NCBI RefSeq assembly: GCF_047663525.1
Contig: NC_092601.1
Location: 16,701,501 to 16,765,500, forward strand
From: Anas platyrhynchos
Lineage: Eukaryota; Chordata; Aves; Anseriformes; Anatidae
Direction: 5' to 3'
Length of the DNA stretch: 64,000 nucleotides
The notes under the pieces are model-generated. The model did not search any database. It was not told the origin of the DNA and worked only from the letters and a program-made list of their open reading frames with translations. Positions 1 to 13,347 of the stretch are shown piece by piece (the first letter of the stretch is position 1; every line of letters begins with the position of its first letter). Position numbers and translations under genes: made by a program.

Positions 1-120
1 GCAGGAGGAAGCTCCCCAAGGCAGCACCACTGACCACCCCCTGCCAGCTGCCACCACCCTCCAGGGCACACCTGCCCCCGGAGCATCCCCCCCTTGTCCC
101 CAAAAAGCAAAAACCCAGGG

Positions 121-182
121 ATATGGGGGACACAGGGACATAGGGACATGGGAACATGGGGACATGGGGACATGGGGACACG
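121..182. repeat. (GGGGACAT)n-like tandem repeat
   Basis: Seven to eight degenerate GGGACAT/GGGGACAC units. Confidence 0.85.
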
Positions 183-546
183 GTCTCGGCACCGCAGCTC
201 AGCCGGTGGCAGTGGCAGCAGAGCAGACTGCAGCACGGCCGTTACGTAAGCCCGAGCTGGCTCCGGGGATGTAGGACACCGGGGCTGTCCCCCAGCCCAC
301 CCGGGGGTGTCCCCCCCCACCCCACCTCTGTCCCCGAGGCTCTCGGAGCACCATGGGGATCCCCAACCCCTCAGCCTATGCTGCGGGGGGCTTGGGGTGG
401 CCTTAGGGTTGCTGTGGCCCTACAGAAGCTCATGGCAAGGGGCAGCAGCAGGGGGATGTGTGGGGGCACAAGGGGGGTGGTGCTGTGGGGTGGGAGCATC
501 CTGGGGTCAGCATCCATAGGGACAGGATACCTGGAGTCTGCTCCCC

Positions 547-641
547 TGGGGACAGCACCCCTGGGGACAGCACCCCCCCAAGATAACCTCCTTGGGGACA
601 GCACCCTTGGGGACAGCACCCTTGGGGACAGGACCCTTGGC
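547..641. repeat. 15-bp tandem repeat
   Basis: GGGGACAGCACCC(T/C)T units start at 548, 563, 594, 609 and 624, an exact 15-base period with one diverged unit between the second and third. Confidence 0.9.
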
Positions 642-3278
642 ATTGGCATCCCAGGGAGCAGCATCCCTGGTGCCCCCAGCACCAGCTGGGGAGCCAGGAT
701 CAGGCCTCTCCAGAGCTAACGAGGAAACCTTTCCCCTGCCCCAATGCCACCTGCCCTGAAGGATGGGGACAGGGACCCCACGGTCCCCCAGCCGTGTGGC
801 CTCCCCCATCTTTCCCCCAGGCATAGCCTGGACCCATCCGTTTCCATCTTGGGGGGGGAGGGAGAATAAAAAAGAAATAAATAAATAAAATCCCAGGCTA
901 AGGCTCCTGGCAATAGGAGATACCAGAACAGGGAATTAATGTTAATTAATTCATAATGACGCCGAGATAGTGATACCAGATGCTTCAAAAGTCCAACGGG
1001 GGAATCTGAAAGAGCTCGGCAAAAAAAAAAAAATCCCTCGCCCACCGGCAGCCCTGCCTCGCTGCAAGCTGGGAGCGAGGGAGGGAGCTGGGAACCGGGG
1101 ATGGGGCCGGGAGCACGAGAGGAACGGGGACAGAGGGGCACGTCCCCGCGAGGTGATGGGCACACGGCCAGCCAGAGCTGTGGGGGCAGCACCGGGAACC
1201 CCCGAGCGCCCTACAGCCCCCCAAATCCCACCCTTGTGCCCCATAGCCCAGCTGAGATGCTGCAGCGGGGCCGTGTTCAGCTCCCCGTGTTCTCAGCAGG
1301 CTGTAGGATGCGTTTGCGTGCTCTGTGCCTGTGGGGTGGATGGAGGGACAGGCTCGTGATCCGGGGCAGGGACACAGGTCCTTCAGCAGCTGGTGTCCCC
1401 AAGCTCGGGGGACAAACCCCAGGTCCCGCAGCGGGTCGGCAGCACAAGGAATAGGCACAAATCGGGCTGTTTTCTCCCTTCCCAAAAGCGCCAGCCCTCA
1501 CCCTGGCCATGGCCTTTGGGTACAGAACCCAAAATGGGCTGGGTGCAAGCCAAGAGGTGCAGAAGAGCCTAGAAATGGGCTGCAGCCCCTGTGCCCCTGC
1601 CAGGCAAAGCTGCACGCACCCACCCTGCAGAAATCCCAGCAGAGCCCCGTGCCCACCGCCTCTGGTCCCCCTGGTCCCCCCCCGGACAACACCAGGAGGG
1701 ATTTTGCTGCCCTCACGGTGACGCAGCAGCACCCACATCCATCAGGACCCCCCCCAAAAAGGAGGTTTGGCAGGGCCAGCAGCAGGGCTACAGGAGGTGC
1801 CTGGTGCTTACATAAGGTGTCTGCGTGCCACGCACCCCAGCACAACGGGGAGGGGGCCAAACCCGTGTGTCCCCCCCTCGGTGACAGCCCTCCTGGCCCT
1901 TCCAGAGGCAGCATCCTCAGGGAGCACCTTCCCCATCCAATTCCCTACCCAGCAGAGCTTGGGTGAGGCTCCCAAATTTTTTTTTGGTTTAGACCCCAAA
2001 TCCTGTCTCCCACCGGGGAGAAAACGCCGGTTTTAAGCTCATTTAAGTGCCATTGCCTGGAGAGCTCCTGCGAAGTTTCTCTGCAGAGGGGCCGGGTCCC
2101 TCCCCTGCTGCCCCCCAGGAGGGAGCTCACCTCCAGCTGCGGCCGTGCCACTGCCTGGGGACCGCCACCACCCTGCTGGGGTCACCTCAGGGCTCCAAAA
2201 AAATCCACTTGGAACTCGTAGGCGAAGCGGCTCTTTGGGATAAAAACCCAACAGAGACAACGAGGGATTTTAAAGCATGTCGTAGACCGGAGGCAAGAGG
2301 TAAAGTGGCCTTTGGGGTGCCTGCCCCAGCAGAGCCGGTGTTTTCCTGAGCTCCTTCGGCGCGTATGGGAATGCTCAGCGCTATTCCGGGCCTGGAAGGA
2401 GCCGTCGGGGATTTTTATTTTTGTTTTTTTAACCTTGTTTTCCTTATTTTCTGCCTTCACGGCTTTGTGCTCACACAAAGGGAATTTCACCTGCTGTTCA
2501 GAACAAAAGGACACGGAAAGTTTTCCAAGCACAGAGAAGAGGGATGAGGGGAAGGAGCTCTCCGGGAGCAAAACGAGTTGTTGCTGTTTGTTTGCAGCCA
2601 GCTGTAAAACATCCCCGGCCTTCAGTGCCTGCCAGAGCCACACAAGTTCCCTGTCCCCATCGGGCCACCCCAGCGAGATCCCCCAGATGCTGACAATGGG
2701 GGCTGCTCCGATTTGGGGTGCAGGGGGGGTGTGGGACAGCGGCAGGGTCACTTTCGGAGAGCAACACGCTGCTAAGTGCTTGCCACAGGCCCTATGAACA
2801 CAGACGGATCAACCCCCTGGGTAAAAGCCATCCCCAAAATTTCCTGGCCCGGGCCATTTCTGCCAGAGCTTTCCCAACACCAGAGGTAAACAGCGCTAGG
2901 AAACGAAGTCATCGGCACGCTTTCTAAGAACAGGAATACAAAAACCCAGACCTGGTTCCCACCGCCAAACAGGTGGCTCGAAACCACCAGGGTACGGGGC
3001 AGGGGGGGGGAGAAGAACCCCGATTTGGTGCTGCTGTGCTCACATTCACTGCAAAACCCCCCCGGGGCTGAATCCTGCTAAGCACACACCATTTTCTCTC
3101 TTCCACGCTTTGCTCTATAATTAAGAGAGCCTGCTAAAAATACAAACAGCCTTCATGCACCCAGAGAAGGCGTGCAGGTGCTGCTAACTGGAGGCACTTT
3201 AGCACAGCTCATTTTCTGGACGATTTTTACTCGCCTGGCTCGCGCTCAGCGCCGATACTATTACAGTGATGCAATTAT

Positions 3279-3308
3279 GCTGCTGCTGCTGCTGCTGTCG
3301 GCGGCGGC
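3279..3308. repeat. (CTG)n/(CGG)n trinucleotide stretch
   Basis: Six GCT/CTG units followed by TCGGCGGCGGC, within an AT-rich block. Confidence 0.9.
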
Positions 3309-4479
3309 TCGCTTCGCTTTTTTTTTTTCCCCTGCGCTTTGCAGTTTGCATTTAAGCACCCCCCAAGCTCCCGGCTCGCCCCTCTCCAGCCTCACGGGAG
3401 CGGGCATCGCGCACGGGCATGTGCGTGCTCGGGGGCACAACCCCGCACGGGCATCTCCAAAAAAAACCACCTTGTGCAAAAGTTTTGGCTGAGAAGGCGA
3501 GCACGGCACCAAAGCTCCCCGAAAGGCAGCAGGAATCCTCGCCATCCAGGCAGGGAGGGGACCCGAGGCATTGGTTTGGTCTTGGGTTTTGTTTTTTTTT
3601 TGGCAAAGTCAAACCCACCCTGGCATTTAGGGCACGGTCACCAACAGGGAAAGGGGGAGTGAGGGTAGGAACTTCACCGGCGAGGCTGCTGCCACGAAAC
3701 TTCCCCGTGTTATTCCTACGGTAGGGCTGCAAGAGGTGGAAGTGATTGACTCACTATGAGACTGCTGTTTTTGCCTCCGACCTGGGATCAGGCAGAGCTA
3801 CAGGAGCGGGGGGAGCCGTGGCGCTGCCGCCCCAGGAGCAGGCACTTACCTCTCACTGCATCGAGCCCCCCGGCCCCGGGTCCTGCGGAGTTAGCTGGCG
3901 AGGGACCCCGCGTCCGCGCCGGTTTCTCCCAGGACCAGCATTCGGCTGCTGCTTCGTAGGCACAGACCCAAGCCCTCCATTGCAACCACACGAAAAAAAA
4001 TAAAAATAAAAAAAAAAAAGATCTTCTTCCAAAAGAAAAAAAAAAAAAAAAAGAGCTTAAAAACAAACAAACAACAAAACACGTTTTTTTTTTTGTTTGG
4101 TTGGTTTCCCTGGAGAAAAATAAAAATAGATAGATAGAGATAAATCCCAGCGGCCAAGAGATCCAGACTCAGGTGAATTTAGCTTCAAACTCCCTCTGCG
4201 CTTTCAGAGGCTTCACCCTCAAATGGGCTCTGGAAGATGCTGGGGGCCCCATCGCTGCAAAAGTGTCATCAAATATCCTTCGGGCTCAACTCCGCTCCTG
4301 CCCGGGGAGGGAAGACTTCTTCGCTGCTGGATGCGTGCTGTGTAGTTGGCAGGGACCTGCCTGCTTCAGTCTCAGCGTGGAGGGTGGGTTGCTTGCTTGC
4401 TCGGTGGTTTGTTGTTTCTTTTTTTTTTTTTTTCTTTCTCTCTTTTTTTTTTTTGGTTCCCTCCGCTATTGGTTTCCTC

Positions 4480-5010
4480 GCTATCTGATCCTGAGCGAGC
4501 GCTGCAGCTCGGCGCTTCCCTGCTTTTCCCCAGCCGCTTGACAGGGAATGAAACGCAGACACCCAGCGAGACAGGCTCCGGCTTCTACAAAGCTCCACTC
4601 CCTCCTACCGCCTTTGTCCGCGAACAGCAACTCCTCCAACTCTGCCCGTAGACACAAGTGAACCTCTGCATCAGCACTTTCCTAATGGCTGCTTCGCCCG
4701 AGCCCTTCGGCCCTTCTTCTTCCTCTCCTCCACCTCGATTTTCCTCCTCCCTTGGATTTTTCTGGCCGAGCAGAGCCCCAACCAGCAGCGATGCTCCCCC
4801 CGGCTCCGGTTCAGCTCCCCGCTGCCGGCTGCTGGGGCCGGGGGCTCGCGGCCCCGTGCTCCATCACCGCCCTTTCTGGGCTCCTTCCACGAAAAATCGA
4901 TGGTGGGCACGGCCACCCCGCAGCCTTCGCTCCCTTTTCGGCTCGTTTAGGGGCAGGAAAAAAAAAAAAAGCAGGGGGCAGGGGGAGGGCGGGGAAGTAA
5001 AGCCGCTTCT
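4480..5010. promoter_or_regulatory. CpG-rich island, candidate promoter
   Basis: CpG frequency rises to near the level expected from base composition, unlike the surroundings. By synteny KCNJ12 should lie to the left on the minus strand, so this is one candidate for its non-coding first exon (inference). No donor or start could be fixed. Confidence 0.3.
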
Positions 5011-8000
5011 TTTTATTGCGGGCAGGGATTTTTTTTATTTTTTTTTTTAAGGTTGGTTGGAGTCCAAGTTTATTTCTTGGTGGTGAATATTATTTTAAGC
5101 TCTTTGGGAGGCTTTGGGTGTCTCCAGGTCACCCTGTCCTTACAAAAGTGAGGCCTTTTTGGAGAGGGTCGGAGCAAAGTCCTGCTCCGGCAGCCTCTTC
5201 CCCCAACGGTGGGCTCCCAACCCAAGCTGGCCCCCAGCCAGCAGGAGACACAAACCAGCCCCCGGCTGTAATATTTGCTGTGTTTTGCCTTCCCGGCACC
5301 ATTTCTCCCTCTCTCCAACACCTCCAAGCTCCAGAACATCCCCAAGGCGAGGCCAGACCTTGCCGTCCTGCCCCAGCCTCACCCTATTGCTTGCACTAAC
5401 CCCACAACGCTGACTTTTTACCAGCGCTTTGATATCCCTGGCTGGAAAACCCAAACCCCAGGGGATGCTCAGGGGGTCCGCAGCCCTCGGGGCCGGCTCG
5501 GAGGGTGACAAGCACCAGAGGTGCCGGAGATGAGGCCAGGGGTCAGAATCTGGCCTGATCCTACAGCCAGATCCTGATCCCATAGCCTGATCCCCAGTGC
5601 CCTGGGGGGGTCCCTGCAGCCCCCTGTCCCCCAGGAGCCCCATCCCACCGCCCAGGAGCACCACGGCTGCGCGGGGAGGCGAGCGAGTCAGCGCAGAGCC
5701 ATTAGGGCTAATTTAATCAAGACGGATGGGCCGGTTGGAGGGCTGCCGCCCATAAATCCCGCGCTTGCACTGCATTAGTGTCAGGGCTCCTGGAGGAAGA
5801 GGCTTTGGGGGGGGGGGGGGGCAGCGGGGACCAAGAAACATGCTAAGTCACCCGTCCTGCCCCATGGCACGGGGTCACGGGGCAGTGGATGGGGCCGGGG
5901 GGCTCCCAAGAACAGGATGAAGAGGACCCGAGGACCCTGGATGCAGGATCCATCCCAGAGCCAGGCTGAGACTCCTCCAGCTCACCCCGTGCCAGCGCAC
6001 TGTGGGGCTGTGGGATGTCCCCAAAGTGAGACGCTGCTCCTAGAAGGGCCTGGGTGCACAAAAGGAGTCTCCTACCCAAATTAAATACAGCTGTTCCCAC
6101 GCTGTTAACGTGCCCTGGTGCTCCATGGGCACCCCTGCGGTGCTCGGAGCTGGTCCCAGTGCAGGATGTGGCCCCAGACGGTGCCGGGGAGCTGGGCCTT
6201 CTGCTCTGGGTTGGGATGGCAGAGCCATGGGACACGTCCTGCCCCAGGAACACTCAGCCAGGGGCTGTCATTAGCGCCCTGCCCCACGAGGAGCCACGCA
6301 CCAAACAAGCCGTTTCTCCCCCAAAACATCCAGCGCAGGGAAGGAGACGTTGGCCTTGCTGCCAGCCAACAAACGGGGCTGCTTGCAGCCAGTGAAACTC
6401 TGCAGATTTTGCTAATAAAGGATTGCTCCGTCCAGCTGGATTTGTCCCCAGCTGCAACGCCGACGTTAGCAGCATCGTCACCGCATGCAAGCGCTGGCAT
6501 CCCCCCGGGGGCTGGCCCCGTGCCGCGGGCTCAGGCTCCCTGCAGACTCAGGCACTGGGGTCTCCCCCTCTCCATCCCCTCATCTGCCGTGGGGTCGTGC
6601 AGCTGGGATCACGCCGCAGCCCTCGGGAGGCTCCAATTTTACTCAGCCTCATCTCACACAGCAGAGCTCATTCCAGCAGGGTCCCTGCAGAGAGACCCAG
6701 GCCACGTCGGTGGGACAAATGATCAAGGAGACCCTGCCCGCAGCTGGGGAGCAGGAAAAGAGACAGTTTGGGAAAAACCACCCCGAGATCTGCCCTGGGA
6801 CCATGTCCCGCTGGGATCCTGCCCAGCAAATATAGGACGGAGCAGGAGGCAAGAAGCTTATCTGCTGCTATCGTGACCTGCCGTGTTTGGGGGGGAGGAT
6901 TTGGGGCAGCAGCTGTGATTTCCCAGACCTCGTGCATAAGCCCGGTGCTAGCTCGTGCCCTGGACCAGCAGGGATAAGCACAACTTTGCCTCTCTGCCAT
7001 GGGATGCTCCCAAAAGAGCTGCTCAGAGCAGTGGGGTGAAGCCCCCCGTCCCCTTGCTGCTCCCCATGCTCCACCACCAGTGCTCAGCTTCCTTTCACTT
7101 GCCCATGGGGCAGGTTATTTTAACACAGGGAAGAGGAAAGAGCTGTGATGACCGATGGATGCTCATCACAAGGAGATGAGCACCCCAGGGGCGAGGCAGC
7201 CAAAAAACAACCCCCCAAAATAACCCCCAAGCGCTCTCTGCAGCCGGTTCCTTACATAAACAGCCTCTGGGCAGCAGCTCGAGGACCACCAGCTGCTGCG
7301 AGGACAAAATCCACCCCGTCCCGGGCAGACGTCACCTAATCAGTACGTTGGCTTCCACCCAACACGGTCTTGGGGCACACAGTAAGTATTTTATGTAACC
7401 ATCTCTGACCCAGGGTCAGAGCCAGCTCAGCCACAGCGTTGTCCTACGTGGAGGCACAAAGGACCGGGCAGCAATGCCACTGTCCCCATAGAACCCCACT
7501 CTTGGGGTCCTATGGTCCCCAAGAGGGCCATAGGACCTTTTGGGGACCCAACTCTGCTGCAGGAGAAACCCTGGTGTATGAAGAAATGCCATCCAGCCCC
7601 AATGGCTAGAAAGGAGAGAATAGAGGGGTCACGATGACGAGCCACTTCCACCTCCCGGTTATTTGCCCTCCAGGAACTGATGGCTGGGTGAGCACCTCTC
7701 TGGAGCAAGCCCAAGCACAGCTTTCTGGCAGGACCTTAGGCTCTGGCTGTGATGGAGACATCACACGGGGTCGTGAGACCTCTGCCAGCACTCAGCTCTC
7801 CCCACCTGGGAAGTTTTGGATCCCGCTCTGCGCTTCCAGTTTTATTACAAAATAAAAACTCCCCACATGGGGCGTTTGGGCTGTTCTTGAAACAAAATAT
7901 TTTATTCCCAAAGTCAAAGTGAAGCACCGTGATCTCCTCATTTGTTCCACTCCCCCATTTCGCACATTTTCCCAACCCCACGTGAATTTGGGAACCGCAC

Positions 8001-11000
8001 CAGATCCACAGCACCGGTGCTGAGTGCCCACAGCTGCCAGCAAACACCAAATCCAAGCTAAAGGGGCAGAGCAGCCCCACAAACCAAGGGCAGGGGGCTC
8101 ATAAAGGGATGGAGGAAGGCTCTTCCCATTTTCCGAGGACATCCATCTCTCCTGGAAGGGTCAGGCCGTACCCTCCTGCACTGCATGGGTGGCACATGCA
8201 CGGGGACAGCAAGAGTGCAAAGCGAGGAGCTCAGAGAGGAGGTGCAGTGCTTGGAGAGGTACAATCAAGCTCCGTGGGAGAAGAAAAAGAGCCGTGCCTC
8301 TGCTACAGCAGCCTGTGCCTTAAATTCAGCCCCGCTGGGCTGGTAATTTGGCTGCCAGTGGGTATATTGATGCACACACAAGAGGAGAAATGTCTGTGTG
8401 CTCCTCTCCAAGGACCGCAGCCAGCACTCTGGGGCTGCCACTGCGCCAGCACTCCACACTTCTCAGCTAAGGTGCTTCACCAAAACTGGGCTTTTTCCCC
8501 CTATTTTTCCTCCATTCTGGATGTTGGATAATGAAAGAGAAAGCAGCAAAGGGTTCCCTAGACCCAGGTGCCCCGAGCATCCTTGCAAGAAGTGGCAGCT
8601 TCCTACAGTGCATCCCTCTCTCCCCCACGGTAAGGGAGCTGCCAGAGCAAAATCGTGGGTTTGTTTGTCAGGGAGCAAACTGTGCCTCTCCCTGGGGGTC
8701 TTCCACCTCTGCTCCATTAAAGAAAAGATGAAAAAAAAGCATTTTAAAAAGCCAACACTTAACAAGACAGCTGCGGGGAGGCTACTTGACTGATTGAGTT
8801 TTTACCTGTCCCTTACAGGCAAGCTAAGGTACTTAACATAGAAATGAGGTTTAGTCACAGCAAGGCATTTGGGATTAGAGTTGGCTGGAGAAACTCTGAT
8901 GGAACTACGTTCCTCCAAAATATGTACTCCTGTCAAAACTGAAATGCTTTGTGAGATTGAATAGGTTTAGCCAGAAGTTCATTTTCTAAAGAAAACCGGG
9001 GAGCGGGCGCAGGAAAACGTTGAATGAGAAATTGTGCTTTTTCTTTGGAGCCAGGCTGTTGTGTCTGCTGGGTATTTGGAAGTTGTGCATTACCCTGGGA
9101 AGAACCTGTAGAATTTGTTTTCTCTGTAATGAAAAATTTACCCAAACTCAGCAATTCCCCGCTCCCTGCTGGCTGGCAAGCTGGTAGCCCTGAAGACATT
9201 TCTGTCTCCGCAGGAGGTGCTTGCTGTTGGACTCCAAGGCCAATGAAACTTGACAAAAGTGAGCTATCAAAACCCACCTGGAGCAAGCCTGGGAAGGCAA
9301 GGGCAGCCCAGCAGGACCCAAACAGAGAGCAAAATTGCAGAGGAGTGATGAACTTTGTGAAGGTAAGTCTGCAGCAGTGACCTGTGATTCCTCACCGCAG
9401 CTTTTTGGGAAGCATCATCCCACCGGCAAGCAGCAGAAGTGATGGGGGAGCCCCTCAAAATAGAGGTGATGGGAAAGTGACTTTCCACCCACCCTGGATG
9501 ACAGAGCCTGGGGTTTTGGGGAGCCTGTTGGCTTCTCTTTTCAAACATCTCCCCTGCCAAAACCCAACATCATTCCCGCTGGGTAAATCTGCTACTTGAG
9601 CCCTGGCAAACGCTCGTGCTCCTGGATCTGAAGGGTGAAACTTTAGGGTCAGGTCTTTGTCAGGAGCTGTGATCTCCACTCAGGAGAGACTCACACCAGG
9701 TTCTCAGGCTCCAGTTTGAGCACTGGTAAGAATGAGGATGGGCTGGGCTTCACCTCCCTGAGACAGCTCCCTGGAGCCTGGTGGCAGAGAAAGGGATTTT
9801 GGGGTGCTGGAGCTGCCAGCAGCCCCCTGCCTGCCCAGCTGGGTGCATCTTACACAATCATAAAATCATTTAGTGTGGAAAAGGCCTTCAAGATCATCAA
9901 AATCAGGGATGCAGGGCACATGGATGCCTAGGAACAGGGGTCGAAGCTGCCTCTGCACTTACCTAGAGGATGCCAACAGCCTCCCTCACTCTGCCTCAGG
10001 AGGCAGCGGCTCCAAATCCCCCCAAAATCAGATTTCCCACCGGACTGATATTTTAGCAGCCCTGCCCAAGAGAGACACTTGTCCAAGAGCAGGAACCACA
10101 GCCTGAGCCCCAACACCCAGCCACACCACAAACTAAAGCCCAGTTTGCCACAAATGCCCTATTTAAACCGTGGGGGTCCACCAGCTACAGGAGCAGATTT
10201 GGGGGAAACCACCAGCAATCTGTGGCCCCAGGGGAGCGAATCTGAAATTATTCTCCAGCACCAAAAGGCGCTCGCTGCTGCTGCTGGAAACCAAGGAGGC
10301 TTTGTGCGAGCAGATCTGGGGCTGGGGTGTCCATGAGCTCTTGGACCGCTGTCCCTGTAACCCCAGCTGCACGCCCGGCCATCCAAACCAAACAGTGCTC
10401 TGGGTTGTGGGTGGTTTTTTTTTCATTTTTGTTCTCCCACCCCCCTCCTGCTTTGGGATGAGAAGCCCTTTATAAATGACTTCCGCTTAATCTCATTGCC
10501 AAGCAGACATCGCTGCGCTCTGCCATTGCATCATGCTCTGAAGACAGTTTTCTGCCTGGGCTTAAAAGAACATTGTTTGTAGAACAGAGCGAACAACACG
10601 TGAAAAGGAGAGGAGGAAAAAAAAAAAAAAAAAAGAGATCAGTGATGTTTGTTGGAAGAAAAACCCGTCCGTTTGTTCAGACGAGGATTCTCAGCACGTA
10701 CAATCTCTGCTCAGAACAAAAGGAGTTGCTTGTTCCCTTCTGTGTTTGCAGGAAGAGTCCTGCAAATATTCAGGGGTGTTTGTGCTGCAGATGAGCTCGC
10801 CCACCTGAGCATCCCAGCACCCCAAAAATCACGGATGGGGGCCCAGCCCTCACCCAGCCCCACGGCTCCAGACCCTGAGCCTTTCCTTTCCTACTCCGTG
10901 GGAAACAAGCAGCCTATCCAAAACGAAATAACCACGCCACTAAAATTCCTCTGGGCACAAGTTGGGGAAGAAACACAGCCCCAAATGACCTTGCCGGTGC

Positions 11001-11370
11001 CCATCAAGATGTAGGTCAAATATTTTCCTTGCCGAGTCACTAATCCCCCACGTGCAGCCTTTCGATATTTGTATTGCTTCGTACTTCTTCCCCGCCGAAG
11101 CAGCAGGGGAGGGGAGGAAAGAAATAGCTGCCTGGATTGATGGGCTGGTAATTTCTGCCAAAATCCAGCCCTGGCTACAACCGCTCAGGATGAATGGTTG
11201 TAGCTGCAGGGAGGAGCAGGGGGGGAGCCGCTGCTTTGCCAGCTGCATTTCTGCTCGGATTCACAGCTTTTGCCACCTTCCCGAAACAGCTGCATCCCCC
11301 AGCAGCCGAGCACAGCCACCCCGATGCACGCAGACAGGGTGCTGGGGTCCGAGCACACCCTTCAGACCTC
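5011..11370. other. Gene-free segment
   Basis: No coding exon recognised. A candidate regulatory patch lies at 5695-5790 (ATTAGGGCTAATTTAATCA), followed by a run of fifteen G at 5807-5821. A CR1 scrap is at 9853-9906. Poly-A occurs at 10617-10634. Confidence 0.6.
9853..9906 (-). mobile_element. Short CR1 LINE 3' terminal remnant
   Basis: The plus strand reads AATCATAAAATCATTTAG, then GGAAAAGGCCTTCAAGATCA, the reverse complement of the CR1 3' tail and adjacent sequence. Confidence 0.75.
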
Positions 11371-11379
11371 CCCGCTCCT

Positions 11380-11560
11380 GTCAGCAGCCAGGAATTCGGA
11401 GCAAAGCGCCTGTTTCGTGGCGCAAAGCTCTTGTTTCGTGGCGCAACGCTGAGCAAAGCGGCGCGAGCATCGCCAGGGCTGGGGCGCCTGCAATGCGGCC
11501 ACCTCCGGGCTGCAGCACCTCGGCGGGGAGGGGAGCAGAGAATTGCATCGCTGCCCCCCC
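11380..11560. other. CpG-rich patch with 21-bp duplication
   Basis: Dense CpG. A unit containing TTGTTTCGTGGCGCAA is repeated at a 21-base spacing between about 11398 and 11452. Function unknown. Confidence 0.5.
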
Positions 11561-13303
11561 CCCCGAGCCAGGGAATTTGTAGAGACGGGAGAGTAATTAG
11601 CCGTGATGAAATTTGGCTCGCACAGAAAAATACTACAGCGGGAGGCGAGGCTCCTGGGTCACACAGGGACAGGCAGGAGGGAAGAGGGGGCCTCAAATCA
11701 CCAGCTCCAGACCCCTGCCATCGCCGGCAACCGAGCCGCGTAATCCAATTCGGAAATCTATCATGGAAATCTTAAAATTAGCTCAATTTGCTGCCTTCCC
11801 CCCCTGCCACCGCTGGCTTCCTGCTCTGCAGCTGCCTCCTTCCGACAGCGCTGAGGATGCTCTGCTCCCGGCACGCCCACCCCTGGGTGGCTGTCCCCAC
11901 GTTTTGGGACACGCAGAGGTCCCCACGTGGACGTGCACGGCCTCGGGGCTGGCTTCCCCCGGCTGGCTCGGTGACGGCATCTCCAGAGAGGAACGAAACC
12001 GGAGGAGAAACTGCGGCACGGAGAGCATCGCGTTGTCAGGCCAGAATTAAAAGGCCAATTACTTTATAATCTCCCGGGTACGGGGATGGTCTCGTTGGTT
12101 CAAACAGGGCTTAACGAGACACGGTCCTTGCCCAGAAAAGAGATGTTTCTGCCGACCAGATAGCCTATAATAAATTCAGATGAAGGCAGAGGTTGCGTCA
12201 GTGAAAACGAAGCGCAGGCTGCTTTCTGCCCTCCTATCTACCCCTGTAAATCCCAGCCAAAGGATTTTCTAGGTTCTGCACACACATTCCTCTCCCCACT
12301 GCTTCCTTAAATAATGCTCCGTGCCCTTTTCCCGGCATAGGCTGGAGCAGTCACCCCAGGGGTGCAACAAGGAGCCAGCAGCCTCGAGGCTCTCCTGGGC
12401 AGAAGATCCCTGGGGATAGAAAAATAACATTTGGATTTTTTTTTTTCCTCCTTTTTCTGCAGTTGTTAGGGAAGGATATACCTTGGCTTTCTTGCAACGG
12501 TCTGATGGCTGGAGCAGCGTTTGGAGGAACCTCGTTTCCAGCCTCACGTTTGCAAACAGGAAGAAAAACATTGATTTTTCTCCCCTTAGGCTGATTCATG
12601 GAAAGCTGCTCTTTGGGCACCTGATAGCAGGGGATGCGCTGGGTGCAGGAGGATGGAAGAGGCTGTGCCTGCTGGGGTGCACGGCTTGTACCCCCACCTC
12701 TACACCTGGTGCTGCAATAAGGAGCACAGAGCAGGTTTTGGCAGGGCACACAGCCCTGTTCAGCACACCAAGGCTCACCTCTGCCTCCCGAGGATGGTTA
12801 TCACTTCGGAGAGTTAGTCATCCCGACCCAAAGCCATTAGTTACAAAACAGGGAAGAGGGCTTAAATGCTTGAACATGTTAGCTCAGCCCTTCAGGGAAC
12901 TCCTGATGTGCCAGAGCATCTAATCTCTGCAAATCACTTTTCTTCTGCCATGCTCTGGGTTTTCCTTTTTAATCAACTTAATCTTTATTCATGAGGTGTG
13001 TTGCTGCATTACAGAAGCACCCGGATCCTAAGCATCAGGCTCGGGGAAGAGAAATTAAGGAAAACTTGGTGCTTGTTCCAGCCGGGGCTTAAGGTCTTGA
13101 GCCATTTATCTGGGTGGGTGGGAGGCCCCAGCACCCCCCCAGTTCACATCAGGGATGGGTGCAGGGGAAGGAAGAGGTGGGAAAGGGCCCAAGGGTGCAG
13201 GGGCTGAGCGATGCACCCCGAGGCTGGCGTGCTTTGATCAGCACATCTCCCTGCTATATTTAATCAGCCAGGTCCACGCTCACCTCACCTTGCCAGCGGA
13301 GCC

Positions 13304-13306
13304 TTT

Positions 13307-13343
<37 letters not shown>
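13304..13343. repeat. T10-A30 tract
   Basis: Ten T followed directly by thirty A, able to fold back on itself. Confidence 0.95.

Positions 13344-13347
<4 letters not shown>

Larger units (their letters stand above)
1..4470. other. Gene-free segment with two AT-rich blocks
   Basis: No coding exon recognised. Homeodomain-type ATTA-rich sequence occurs at 925-985, and an AT-rich block with a CTG/CGG trinucleotide stretch at 3110-3310. An AP-1 site TGACTCA is at 3747-3753. Poly-A/T tracts dominate 3985-4130 and 4415-4455. Confidence 0.6.

Noticed and set aside
13304-13343. T10-A30 tract as a retroposed gene tail
   Set aside because: No upstream processed-gene or SINE body and no target-site duplication seen.
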